A stretch of DNA of 64,000 nucleotides, taken from contig NZ_SSBQ01000002.1 of NCBI RefSeq assembly GCF_004795255.1, positions 1,113,501 through 1,177,500 of the forward strand. The letters run 5' to 3'. Below the pieces are notes generated by a model. It had not been told where the DNA came from, searched no databases, and worked only from the letters and a program-made list of their open reading frames with translations. Source of the DNA: Streptomyces sp. RKND-216. Lineage in GTDB: Bacteria; Actinomycetota; Actinomycetes; Streptomycetales; Streptomycetaceae. The position numbers were made by a program, and so were the translations under genes. Shown piece after piece: positions 27,341 to 37,126 of the stretch. Numbering within the stretch: position 1 is the stretch's first letter; each line of letters starts with the position of its first letter.

Positions 27341-28906
27341 TCAGGCACCCGCCCCGGTGAGGGCGCGCGCGCAAGCGCGCAGCGCCTCCGGCCGCGCCCC
27401 GTGAAACGCACCGGCCAGGTGGCCGTCCGGACGGACCGCGAGCACGGTGTGCGCCGTCGCCCCCGGGTACTCCTCCGTGACCACCAGCTCTGCCGCCAGC
27501 GGCAACGCCTCCACCGCCGCCGCCAGTTCGGGCATCAGCCCGGCCCGCAGCCAGTGCCGGCTGGCCCACACCCCCGTCCCCGGCGCGACGAGCGCCACCA
27601 CCAGGTCGCCGCCGCGGCCGCCCAGCCTCTCCCGCAGCCGGGCGCGGGTGCCGTCCAGCAGGACCACCGGCACGTCCCGGACCGGTTCACCGGGCGCGGT
27701 GTCCGTACGCACGGCGTGCTTGCCGTCCACGGCGAGCGGCGAACGGTCGTACACGGGGGCGCAGCCGAGCGGTCCGCGGCCGAGATGACCGTCCGTCAGC
27801 AGCCCCAGCGGGCCGCCCGCGCCGCCCCCGGGCAGCAGCGTGCGCAGCCCGCCCCCGCCACGCCGAACGAACGGCAGCGCCTGGTCGACCGCGCGCAGCC
27901 GGGCGCCCACGGCGGCGCGGCGTTCGGCGGAGTAGCTGTCGAGGAGTGCCTCGTCGGCGTCGGTGCCGCGCGCGCCGTGGTGCCAGGCGAGCGCCAGCTT
28001 CCACGCCAGGTTGGCCGCGTCCCGCAGCCCCTCGTCGACGTTCTGCACGCCCAGCGCACCGGCCAGGTGGGCGGCGTCCCCGGCGAGGAAGGCCCGTTGT
28101 ACCCGCCACCTGCGCGCGAGGCGCTGGTGGGTCGCGTACACCCCGGTGTCGAGGAGTTCGTACGCCGGGGGCGCGTCGTCGGCCGACCCCTGATGCAGCA
28201 GCGCCAGCGTGGCGTGCACCCGGTCGAGCATCTCCTCCGGTGTGACCAGCTCGCCCCGGGGCGGCAGCAGCCAGTCCAGGCGCCAGGCGGCGTGCGGCAG
28301 CGGCCGGGCGGTCAGCTCCCCGCCTCGGCCGCCGGGGTCCCGATGCAGCAGCGCCTCGTCCGGTCGGGGCAGCCGGGTGCGGACGGCGGCGACGGCGTAC
28401 CGCTCGACGGACGTCCGGCCGGCGAACCCGACGCCGAGCAGCTTGCGTACCGTGGAGCGGGCGCCGTCACAGCCGACCAGATAGCTGCCCCGCCACCACG
28501 TGCCGCCGGGGCCGCGGGTGTGGGCGGTGACGCCCTCGGCGTCCTGTTCGAGGGTGTCGAGCCGGCTTCCGGTGGCGATCCGCACCAGCTTCTCGTCCGC
28601 GAGGGCCTCACGGAGGGCGTGCTCCAGCCGGTACTGCTCGACGTGCAGCGGGGACGTCTCGTCGTCCAGTTCCACCCGTGCGACGCACTGGCGGCGTCGT
28701 TCGGTCCGCCAGACGCGCCAGCGCGCGGTCTCCACGCCCGGCAGAAGCGCCGCCGTCTGCGGGCGCAGCACACAGGTGCGAGCGGCCCGCCGCACGACCT
28801 CGCCGTCCCCGGAGTCGAGCACGACGGACGGAACGGAACGGCGCGCGAGCGCCAGGGCCAGCGCCAGCCCGACCGGGCCCGCGCCGGCGACGATCACCGG
28901 TTCCAC
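27341..28906 (-). CDS. FAD-dependent aromatic-ring-type monooxygenase
   Basis: A 521-residue flavoprotein monooxygenase of the PheA/TetX/RdmE group. The dinucleotide fold starts at residue 5 with VAGAGPVGLALALALARR, then LVGCDGARSTVRKLLG (the DG motif) and FLAGDAAHLAGALGVQNVDEGLRDAANL (GD motif). A C-terminal thioredoxin-like domain (about 400-521) ends the protein. The GTG at 28906 starts two codons before the first strand. Substrate is unknown; related enzymes hydroxylate phenols, polyketides or antibiotics. It is downstream of gluD but separated by a hairpin, so probably transcribed on its own. Confidence 0.9.
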   Translation of the reverse strand: MEPVIVAGAGPVGLALALALARRSVPSVVLDSGDGEVVRRAARTCVLRPQTAALLPGVETARWRVWRTERRRQCVARVELDDETSPLHVEQYRLEHALREALADEKLVRIATGSRLDTLEQDAEGVTAHTRGPGGTWWRGSYLVGCDGARSTVRKLLGVGFAGRTSVERYAVAAVRTRLPRPDEALLHRDPGGRGGELTARPLPHAAWRLDWLLPPRGELVTPEEMLDRVHATLALLHQGSADDAPPAYELLDTGVYATHQRLARRWRVQRAFLAGDAAHLAGALGVQNVDEGLRDAANLAWKLALAWHHGARGTDADEALLDSYSAERRAAVGARLRAVDQALPFVRRGGGGLRTLLPGGGAGGPLGLLTDGHLGRGPLGCAPVYDRSPLAVDGKHAVRTDTAPGEPVRDVPVVLLDGTRARLRERLGGRGGDLVVALVAPGTGVWASRHWLRAGLMPELAAAVEALPLAAELVVTEEYPGATAHTVLAVRPDGHLAGAFHGARPEALRACARALTGAGA

Positions 28907-28991
28907 AGCGTGCGGCCCTCACGGTCCACGAAGACGAGCGGAGTTGACGCTGACGGAGCCCGGTGCACGATCACCTCAGGTATGCAACCCA

Positions 28992-29025
28992 CTGCCCGTC
29001 CCCCCGTCAAGCGGGGGAACGGGCA
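28992..29025 (-). terminator. Terminator after gluD
   Basis: CTGCCCGT followed by a C-run (28992-29006) pairs with CGGGGGAACGGGCAG (29011-29025) with one mismatch. It lies 32 bases past the gluD stop. Confidence 0.65.
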
Positions 29026-29057
29026 GCGGTGTTGCCGTCGGCCGGGTAGCCGGGGAG

Positions 29058-29954
29058 TCAGGCCTTCGTGCCGGGCTCCTCGTATTCCATGTCCTCCGTG
29101 GCCCCGCCGTGCACGACAGCACCGGTGGTGCGCTTGCCGCGGCGGATACGGGCCTCAAGCCAGCCGGCGAACTGGGTGAGTATCAGGTTGAGGACGACGT
29201 AGATGATCCCGACCACTGTGAACGTCGCGATCGTGTTGGCTCCGTAGTTGGCGGAGATCGTGCTCGCCTGGTTCATCAGGTCGGCGAACCCGAGGATCGC
29301 ACCACCGAGAGCGGTGTCCTTCACGATCACGACGAGCTGGCTGACCAGGGCGGGCAGCATCGCGGTAACGGCCTGTGGCAGCAGCACGAAGACCATCAGC
29401 TGCCACTTGCGCATGCCGATCGCCTTGGCGGCGTCCGTCTGACCGTTGGGCAGCGACAGGATGCCGGCACGGACGATCTCGGCGATCACGGACGCGTTGT
29501 ACAGCACCAGGCCGGTGACGACCGCGTACAGCGGCCGCACTTCGGAGTCGATGTCCGTGTACAGGGCGTACGCCTGGTTGGCGAACACCATCATCAGCAG
29601 CACCGGGATGGCACGGAACAGTTCCACCAGGAAGCCTGCGGGCGTGCGGATCCACCGATGGTCGGACAGCCGGGCGATGCCGAGAAGGGCACCGATCGGG
29701 AGGGCCAGCACGATGGAGAGGGCCGCCGCTTTCAACGTGTTGCCAAGCCCGGGAAGGACGTAGGTGGTCCACACCCGGGAGTCGGTGGCGAACGGCCCCC
29801 ACTTCTCCTCGGTGAGCTGGTCCTTGGAGGCGAGGGTGTCCAGCACCCACCAGGCGACGAGCGCGAAGACCGCCAGGAAGAGGACGGTGTAGAGAATGTT
29901 CCGCGCCTTCGCCCTGGGGCCCGGGGCGTCGTACAGAACGGACAGGTTGCTCAT
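29058..29954 (-). CDS. gluD: Glutamate ABC transporter permease GluD
   Basis: A 298-residue inner-membrane permease of the polar amino acid (HisMQ/GlnP) type with about five membrane segments after an N-terminal anchor (NILYTVLFLAVFALVAWWVL). The EAA-like coupling loop to the ATPase is in AAKAIGMRKWQLMVFVLLPQ. The first four bases of its ATG overlap the gluC stop (29951-29954), showing translational coupling. It forms the channel with GluC and uses GluA ATPase and GluB binding protein. The C-terminus is hydrophilic and ends EEPGTKA. Confidence 0.93.
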   Translation of the reverse strand: MSNLSVLYDAPGPRAKARNILYTVLFLAVFALVAWWVLDTLASKDQLTEEKWGPFATDSRVWTTYVLPGLGNTLKAAALSIVLALPIGALLGIARLSDHRWIRTPAGFLVELFRAIPVLLMMVFANQAYALYTDIDSEVRPLYAVVTGLVLYNASVIAEIVRAGILSLPNGQTDAAKAIGMRKWQLMVFVLLPQAVTAMLPALVSQLVVIVKDTALGGAILGFADLMNQASTISANYGANTIATFTVVGIIYVVLNLILTQFAGWLEARIRRGKRTTGAVVHGGATEDMEYEEPGTKA

Positions 29955-30619
29955 CGCTTCACCGCCACACGCTTGCCGACCCAGCCGAGGAACAGACCCG
30001 TCGGGAGAGTGAGAACCACGAACCCGAAGGCGAAGACGGCGAAGACCAGGAAGATCACGTCGCTCTCGAACTCGATCATTTCCTTCATCAGAAGCGCCGC
30101 CTCGGCCACCCCGATCGCGGCCGCCACCGTCGTGTTCTTCGTCAGTGCGATCAGCACGTTCGCCAGGGGAGCCACCACCGAACGGAACGCTTGAGGCAGC
30201 ACGATGAGGTTCAGGACCTGGGTGAACTTCAGGCCCAGCGCGCGCGCGGCCTCGGCCTGTCCGACCGGCACGGTGTTGATGCCCGAGCGCAACGACTCAC
30301 AGACGAAGCACGCGTGGTAGGCGACCAGACCGAGAATCGCCAACTTGAAGCTGATCTCCTTCGAGGTGCCGCCGCCCAGCTCGATACCCAGTGTCTGGTA
30401 CAGCGCCAGCGAGGTCGCCACGATGATCAGGGTGAGGGGAGTGTTCCGCACGGTGTTGATGTACACCGTGCCGAAACCGCGCATCACCGGCACCGGGCTC
30501 ACTCGCATCGCGGCCAGCATGGTCCCCCAGACGAGGGAACCTATCGCCGACCAGAGGGTCAGCTGGACCGTGACCCAGAACGCCCCCAACACGTCGTAAT
30601 CATTGAGAAAGTCGAACAC
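29951..30619 (-). CDS. gluC: Glutamate ABC transporter permease GluC
   Basis: A 222-residue HisMQ-type permease with five predicted membrane helices; it starts MFDFLNDYDVLGAFWVTVQLT. The ATPase-coupling loop is AARALGLKFTQVLNLIVLPQ. It lies downstream of gluB with a 79-base gap that holds a 14-bp stem, and overlaps gluD by 4 bases. It pairs with GluD in the glutamate importer. Confidence 0.93.
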   Translation of the reverse strand: MFDFLNDYDVLGAFWVTVQLTLWSAIGSLVWGTMLAAMRVSPVPVMRGFGTVYINTVRNTPLTLIIVATSLALYQTLGIELGGGTSKEISFKLAILGLVAYHACFVCESLRSGINTVPVGQAEAARALGLKFTQVLNLIVLPQAFRSVVAPLANVLIALTKNTTVAAAIGVAEAALLMKEMIEFESDVIFLVFAVFAFGFVVLTLPTGLFLGWVGKRVAVKR

Positions 30620-30647
30620 GTTCTCCCGCGCTCTCGCCGTTGCGGAC

Positions 30648-30681
30648 GTGGCGCGCCGCCCCTGTCAGGGCGGCGCGCCAC
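30648..30681 (-). terminator. Intercistronic hairpin between gluB and gluC
   Basis: A perfect 14-bp stem (30648-30661 with 30668-30681) closes a 6-base loop inside the glu operon, right after the gluB stop. It could partly terminate transcription or protect the gluB mRNA 3' end, giving more binding protein than permease. Confidence 0.7.
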
Positions 30682-30698
30682 CTTGCCGCGTGCTTACG

Positions 30699-31526
30699 TC
30701 AGCTGCCTTCGGTGATCTGGGGCGCGGAGCCGTACTCGTAGTCGGCAGGGCCGAAGTGCTTCTCGGCGAACTTCTTCCAGGAGCCGTCGTCGAACATCTT
30801 CTGGATCGCGTCGTTCACCTTCTTCTGCATCTCGGTGTCGCCCTTCTTGACGCCGATGCCGTAGGGCTCGTCGCTCAGGTTGAGGCCCAGGAGCTTGAAC
30901 TTGCCCTGATGCGACTCCTGGGCGGCGAAACCAGCGAGGATGCTGTCGTCGGTGGTCAGCGCATCGACCTTCTTGTTGAGCAGACCCGTCAGGCACTCGG
31001 AGTAGGTCCCGTACTCCTGAAGGTCGGCCTTGGGCGCGAAGTCCTTCTTCACATTCGACGCGGAGGTGGAGCCGGTGACGGAGCAGAGGTTGAGCTCCGC
31101 GTCGTTCAGGTCACTCTTGGACTTGATGTCGTTGTAGTCCTTGCGCACCAGCAGGTCCTGGTGAGCGACCATGTACGGGCCGGCGAAGGAGACGCGCTCC
31201 TTGCGCTCCGGGGTGATGGAGTACGTGGCGGCGATCATGTCGACGTCACCGTTCACGATGAGGTTCTCCCGGTCGGCGCTTGGAGCCTCCTTCCAGGTGA
31301 TGTCGCTCTCCTTGTAGCCGAGCTCCTTGGCCACGTAGGTCGCGACGTCAACGTCGAAGCCGGCGTAGTCACCGTCCGGGGTCTTCAGACCGAGGCCCGG
31401 CTGGTCGAACTTGATACCGATGGTGACGCCGTCCTCGGAATCACCGCTACCGCCGCCGCAGGCGGTCGCAGTGAGGGCGAGGACGACTGCGGCGGCAGCC
31501 GCGATGCTGGTCTTGCGGAGGGTCAT
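30699..31526 (-). CDS. gluB: Glutamate-binding lipoprotein GluB
   Basis: A 275-residue extracellular solute-binding protein, family 3. The signal peptide ends in LTATAC, giving lipid-anchored Cys23. The mature domain shows the family signature GFDVDVATYVAKELGY and the ligand-binding DMIAATYSITPERKERVSFAGPY (two parts). Two further cysteines (LNLCSVTG, YSECLTGLL) may form the disulfide seen in relatives. The ATG at 31526 is chosen since AAGGA sits 8 bases upstream; an ATG 9 bases earlier overlaps that site. It delivers glutamate to GluCD. Confidence 0.95.
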   Translation of the reverse strand: MTLRKTSIAAAAAVVLALTATACGGGSGDSEDGVTIGIKFDQPGLGLKTPDGDYAGFDVDVATYVAKELGYKESDITWKEAPSADRENLIVNGDVDMIAATYSITPERKERVSFAGPYMVAHQDLLVRKDYNDIKSKSDLNDAELNLCSVTGSTSASNVKKDFAPKADLQEYGTYSECLTGLLNKKVDALTTDDSILAGFAAQESHQGKFKLLGLNLSDEPYGIGVKKGDTEMQKKVNDAIQKMFDDGSWKKFAEKHFGPADYEYGSAPQITEGS

Positions 31527-31582
31527 GGTGAACATCCTTGGGGTTGCGTCGTTGCAGGTGATCGTGCGGTGAGCGCCGCCGC

Positions 31583-32374
<792 letters not shown>

Positions 32375-32435
32375 CGGCGTGTAGCTCCGTCCTCGTCGGT
32401 TGCGAGGACCTTAGTGACCCGCCACCACCAGCGTC

Positions 32436-32463
32436 ATTACATCTGAGGGGAAATTGAGCATAA
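32436..32463 (-). promoter_or_regulatory. Candidate gluA promoter
   Basis: On the minus strand TTATGC (32463-32458) and TGTAAT (32441-32436) are 16 bases apart, about 62 bases before the gluA start. The 273-base divergent gap with the response regulator gene is less GC-rich here than its neighbours. The match is moderate only. Confidence 0.3.
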
Positions 32464-32647
32464 CGATAAGGCCACTTCCCAGCACTCTACGTGTAACAGG
32501 TGACAGAGGACATTCCGGTGGCGTACCGACTGGATAACGGACATCGACGGCAACGCGAACGCCCCTTGACTCACCTGCACGAATCCGAATGGATGCAGTG
32601 CCGGACCGGAAACGCCGCACCCGCCGCGACCACCACGGAGGACGTCG

Positions 32648-33358
32648 ATGAGGCTGCTGCTCGTCGAGGACGACGACCATGTCGCCGCGGCGCTCTCCGC
32701 CGTGCTGCGACGCCACGGTTTCAGCGTGGTGCACGCCCGTGACGGAGAGGATGCGCTGCGCGAGCTGGTGCCGGACCCGGACGAGGCGCCGTTCTCGGTT
32801 GTCCTGCTGGACCTGGGCCTGCCCGGGCTGGACGGCTTCGAGGTGTGCGGCCGCATCCGCGCGCTCACCTCCACGCCGGTGATCATGGTGACCGCGCGGT
32901 CCGACGTGCGGTCCCGGATCCACGGGCTGAACCTGGGCGCGGACGACTACGTGGTGAAGCCGTACGACACCGGGGAGCTGCTGGCCCGCATACACGCGGT
33001 CGCCCGGCGCAGCACCGCGGAGGAGCCCGCCGCCGAGCCGGCCCCGGCGGACGACGTGCTGCGGCTGGGGGACGTTGCGGTGGAGCTGCCCACCCGGCAG
33101 GTGTCGGTGGACGGCGAACCGGTCCCGCTGACCCGCAAGGAGTTCGACCTGCTGGCACTGCTGGCGCAGCGGCCGGGGGTCGTCTTCCGGCGCGAACAGA
33201 TCATCAGCGAGGTGTGGCGGACCAACTGGGAGGGCACGGGCCGGACGCTGGAGGTCCACGTGGCGTCGCTCCGCTCCAAGCTCAAGCAGCCCAGCCTGAT
33301 CGAGACGGTGCGCGGGGTCGGCTACCGGCTCGCCATGCCCGGCGACTGGACCGCCTGA
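32648..33358 (+). CDS. gluR: OmpR-family response regulator beside gluABCD
   Basis: A 236-residue regulator with an N-terminal receiver domain (acidic pocket E7/D8/D9, phospho-acceptor Asp55 in VVLLDLGLPG, conserved Lys in DDYVVKPYD) and a C-terminal winged helix (PLTRKEFDLLALLAQRPG, then SLRSKLKQPSLIETVRGVGYRL). The ATG follows GGAGGACG. It is followed after 36 bases by its kinase gene and is divergent from gluABCD. In S. coelicolor the pair in this position has been described as GluR/GluK controlling glutamate uptake; the name is transferred by position and type. Confidence 0.88.
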   Translation: MRLLLVEDDDHVAAALSAVLRRHGFSVVHARDGEDALRELVPDPDEAPFSVVLLDLGLPGLDGFEVCGRIRALTSTPVIMVTARSDVRSRIHGLNLGADDYVVKPYDTGELLARIHAVARRSTAEEPAAEPAPADDVLRLGDVAVELPTRQVSVDGEPVPLTRKEFDLLALLAQRPGVVFRREQIISEVWRTNWEGTGRTLEVHVASLRSKLKQPSLIETVRGVGYRLAMPGDWTA

Positions 33359-33394
33359 AAGCCACCCGACCAAGGACCTCAACGGACCCACCTG

Positions 33395-34786
33395 ATGCGC
33401 ACCCGTCTGCTCCCCCTCCTCATCCTGCTCTTCGCCGGCGTGCTGCTCGCGCTCGGTTTTCCGCTGGCCGCGAGCATGGCGGCAGCGGAGCAGCAGCGGC
33501 TGGTGGTCGACCGGATCGACGACACGGCGAGGTTCGCGTCGCTGGCGCAGTTCGTCACCGCGCAGAGCGAACCCGGCGAGCGGCTGGACACGCTGCGCAG
33601 CGAACTGGACCGGTATCACGAGCTGTACGGCATCAGGGCGGGCGTCTTCTACCGGGACGGCGAGGCGATGGCCACCGCCCCCGAGGCGTCGCGGGTTCCG
33701 GTCTCGGGGCCGGGGCGGCAGGCGTTCCAGGAGGCCCTCGCGGGACGCCGCAGTCATGACCCGGCACAGGTGTGGCCGTGGCAGGACGGCCGTGTCGCGG
33801 TGGCCTCCCCGGTGATCCGCGACGGTGATGTGGCCGCGGTCGTCTACATCGACTCCCCCACCGGTCCGCTGCGGTCCCGCATCGTGGAGAGCTGGATGCC
33901 GATCGTGATCGGCGAGGCCGCGGCGATGCTACTGGCGGTGGCGGCCGCACTGGTGCTGACCCGCTGGGTGCTGCGGCCGGTGGGCATCCTGGACCGGGCG
34001 ACGCACGAGATCGCCACCGGCCGGTTCAAGTCCAGGGTGGCGGCCTCCTGGGGGCCGCCGGAGCTGCAACGGCTGACGCGGTCGTTCAACGAGATGGCCG
34101 ACCACGTGGAGGACGTGCTGGAGCAGCAGCGCGCCTTCGTGGCGGACGCCTCCCACCAGCTGCGCAATCCGCTGGCCGCGCTGCTGCTCCGCATCGAACT
34201 CCTCGGGCTGGAACTCCCGGAGGGCAACGAGGAGTTCGCGTCGGTACGCGCGGAGGGGAAGCGGTTGGCGGAGGTGCTGGACGGGCTGCTGGACCTGGCG
34301 TCGGCCGAGCACTCGCCCGCCGACCTGCGGCTGACGGACGTGGCGGAACTGGCGGCGGAGCGAGTAGCGGCGTGGGAACCGGCGGCGGCGCGGCGCGGGG
34401 TGACGCTCCGGGTCACCGGTGCTGCCGCGCTGACGGGGTGGGCCGACCCGGTGACCCTGTCGAGCGCGCTGGACGCGGTGGTGGACAACGCGGTCAAGTT
34501 CTCGCCGGACGGCGGCGCGGTGACGGTACGCGCCTCGTCGGCGGGCCCGGACGTGCGGCTGGAGGTGGCGGACGAAGGGCCGGGGTTGTCGGAGGAGGAG
34601 TTCGAGCGGATCGGCGACCGCTTCTGGCGCAGCAACCGGCACCAGAACGTCGCGGGTTCCGGTCTCGGACTGTCCATCACGCGCGCCCTGCTGGCGGCGG
34701 GCGGGGCGGAGATCACGTACACGCCGAACCGGCCGCGCGGACTCCGGGTGATCGTCACCGTGCCCCGCAACCGGCCCGGAGGCTGA
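33395..34786 (+). CDS. gluK: Sensor histidine kinase beside gluABCD
   Basis: A 463-residue membrane kinase. Membrane segment 1 (about 5-27), an extracytoplasmic sensor region (about 28-165) and segment 2 (168-190) lead to a HAMP linker. The H-box is FVADASHQLRNPL with His254. The catalytic ATPase domain has the N-box DAVVDNAVKFSP, DEGPGLSEEE and GSGLGLSIT. It would phosphorylate the regulator encoded 36 bases upstream. By position it is the glutamate-sensing GluK; the sensor domain itself shows no recognisable ligand motif to me. Confidence 0.88.
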   Translation: MRTRLLPLLILLFAGVLLALGFPLAASMAAAEQQRLVVDRIDDTARFASLAQFVTAQSEPGERLDTLRSELDRYHELYGIRAGVFYRDGEAMATAPEASRVPVSGPGRQAFQEALAGRRSHDPAQVWPWQDGRVAVASPVIRDGDVAAVVYIDSPTGPLRSRIVESWMPIVIGEAAAMLLAVAAALVLTRWVLRPVGILDRATHEIATGRFKSRVAASWGPPELQRLTRSFNEMADHVEDVLEQQRAFVADASHQLRNPLAALLLRIELLGLELPEGNEEFASVRAEGKRLAEVLDGLLDLASAEHSPADLRLTDVAELAAERVAAWEPAAARRGVTLRVTGAAALTGWADPVTLSSALDAVVDNAVKFSPDGGAVTVRASSAGPDVRLEVADEGPGLSEEEFERIGDRFWRSNRHQNVAGSGLGLSITRALLAAGGAEITYTPNRPRGLRVIVTVPRNRPGG

Positions 34787-34873
34787 AGGGCCCGGACGCC
34801 CGGCCGCGCACGAACGGAGAGCAGGGGCACCACCGCCAGTCCGCGGGGGCCGCAGCGCCGACGCTCCCGCGGT

Positions 34874-35476
34874 TCAGGCTTCGGGGAGGTGCTCCTCCAG
34901 CAGCTCCGGGGCCTCGCCCTCCTCTTCCAGTGCCTGCCGCACCACGCGGAGGGCGAGACCTTCCGCGTACCCCCTGCGGGCGAGCATCCCGGCCAGGCGG
35001 CGGATGCGCTTCTCCCGGGGCAGGCCGCGGGTGGTACGCAGTTTCCGGTCGACCAGGGCGCGGGCCGTCTCCGCCTCCTGATCGGAATCGAGGCGGCCGA
35101 CGGCCTCGTCGACGGTGGCCGCGTCCACGCCCTTGGTGCGCAGCTCGCGGGCGAGGGCGCGGCGGGCGAGGCCGCGGCTGTGGTGGCGGGAGTCCACCCA
35201 GGCGTCGGCGAACGCCGCGTCGTCGATCAGCCCGACCTCTTCGAAGCGGTCCAGCACCTGCTGCGCCGCCTCGTCCGGAATCTCCCGCCGGCGGAGGGCG
35301 TCGGCGAGCTGCTGACGGGTCCGGGGGGTGCCGGTGAGCAGGCGCAGGCAGATCGCCCGTGCCCGTTCCACCGGGTCCTTCGGTTCCCCAGCACGGCGCG
35401 ACGGCTCCGCCCCGGCCCTCGACGGGGCGGAGCCGTCGCTGTCTTCGGACACCGGCCAGTGGCTGCGCCGTGTCAC
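34874..35476 (-). CDS. recX: RecA modulator RecX
   Basis: A 200-residue alpha-helical protein that binds RecA filaments and limits their activity. The body has the RecX three-helix repeats: LLTGTPRTRQQLADALRRREIP, FEEVGLIDDAAFADAWVDSRH and RGLARRALARELRTKGVD. The GTG at 35476 lies only 3 bases after the recA stop, so translation is probably coupled to recA. The first 35 residues are variable, and their coding DNA contains a large hairpin. The C-terminus is acidic. Confidence 0.93.
   Translation of the reverse strand: MTRRSHWPVSEDSDGSAPSRAGAEPSRRAGEPKDPVERARAICLRLLTGTPRTRQQLADALRRREIPDEAAQQVLDRFEEVGLIDDAAFADAWVDSRHHSRGLARRALARELRTKGVDAATVDEAVGRLDSDQEAETARALVDRKLRTTRGLPREKRIRRLAGMLARRGYAEGLALRVVRQALEEEGEAPELLEEHLPEA
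35399..35438 (-). terminator. 16-bp hairpin inside the 5' end of recX (possible attenuator)
   Basis: A perfect 16-bp stem (35399-35414 with 35423-35438) closes an 8-base loop at about codons 13-26 of recX, 42 bases past the recA stop. It has no T-tract, like other hairpins in this window. It could lower recX output relative to recA, as the recA-recX terminator does in E. coli. Confidence 0.55.
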
Positions 35477-35479
35477 GGA

Positions 35480-36613
<1,134 letters not shown>

Positions 36614-36724
36614 GGGTGCCACCCGGTTACTCGCTTGAGTCGATCGCTTCACGTCATCAGACGCTAGCGCCTGCCACTGACAATCCCGTCCCGACCGCGT
36701 ACCGCAGCGGCCCGACCACTCCAT

Positions 36725-36752
36725 GAGAATGGTTGTTCGATTTTTGTGTCAA
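36725..36752 (-). promoter_or_regulatory. recA promoter region with SOS-like box
   Basis: On the minus strand TTGACA (36752-36747) is a perfect -35 hexamer, followed by TCGAACAACCATTCTC (36740-36725), a degenerate LexA/Cheo-type box (GAAC-4-ATTC). Streptomyces recA promoters are known to carry a similar GAACATCCATTC-type site. A -10 would fall in or beside the box but is not clear. Confidence 0.6.
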
Positions 36753-36862
36753 GTGCTGCCATCTCCCTGTGGACGACGGAGAATTCGCAGGTCAGAAAGG
36801 TCTTTCGGCGGTCGGCGGGAGCGCGGAGCGGGCCGCCCGGGAGAGAAATGACCCCGAACGGG

Positions 36863-37057
36863 TCACCTCTTCTCCGCCGGTACCTCCATCGTCCGGCAGA
36901 CCACCCGCCACACGTCCTTGGTGTTCCAGCCCGCCTCGAGCGCCTCGTGGACGGTGCGCCCGCCCAGCTCGGACATCACGTGGTCCCGCGCGAAGGAGTC
37001 GGCGTACGCCGCCCCGAAGTGGTCCGCCATCCGCTGCCAGAAGTCCGTCAACCGCAT
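36863..37057 (-). CDS. DUF3046 family protein
   Basis: A 64-residue protein starting MRLTDFWQRMADHFGAAYAD and ending MEVPAEKR; conserved actinobacterial DUF3046 features include the WQRM segment, SELGGRTVHEALEAG and KDVWRVVC. The function is unknown. Its gene lies in the recA neighbourhood, a placement common in actinobacteria. The ATG at 37057 is the start of the similarity; no strong binding site is seen. It is divergent from the Lhr helicase gene with only 69 bases between starts. Confidence 0.85.
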   Translation of the reverse strand: MRLTDFWQRMADHFGAAYADSFARDHVMSELGGRTVHEALEAGWNTKDVWRVVCRTMEVPAEKR

Positions 37058-37126
37058 ACCGCGAGTATCCCGCACCCCGGCCCGGGCCGGACGCCGTTGT
37101 CGTACCCGGGGTGCACGATGGGTGAC

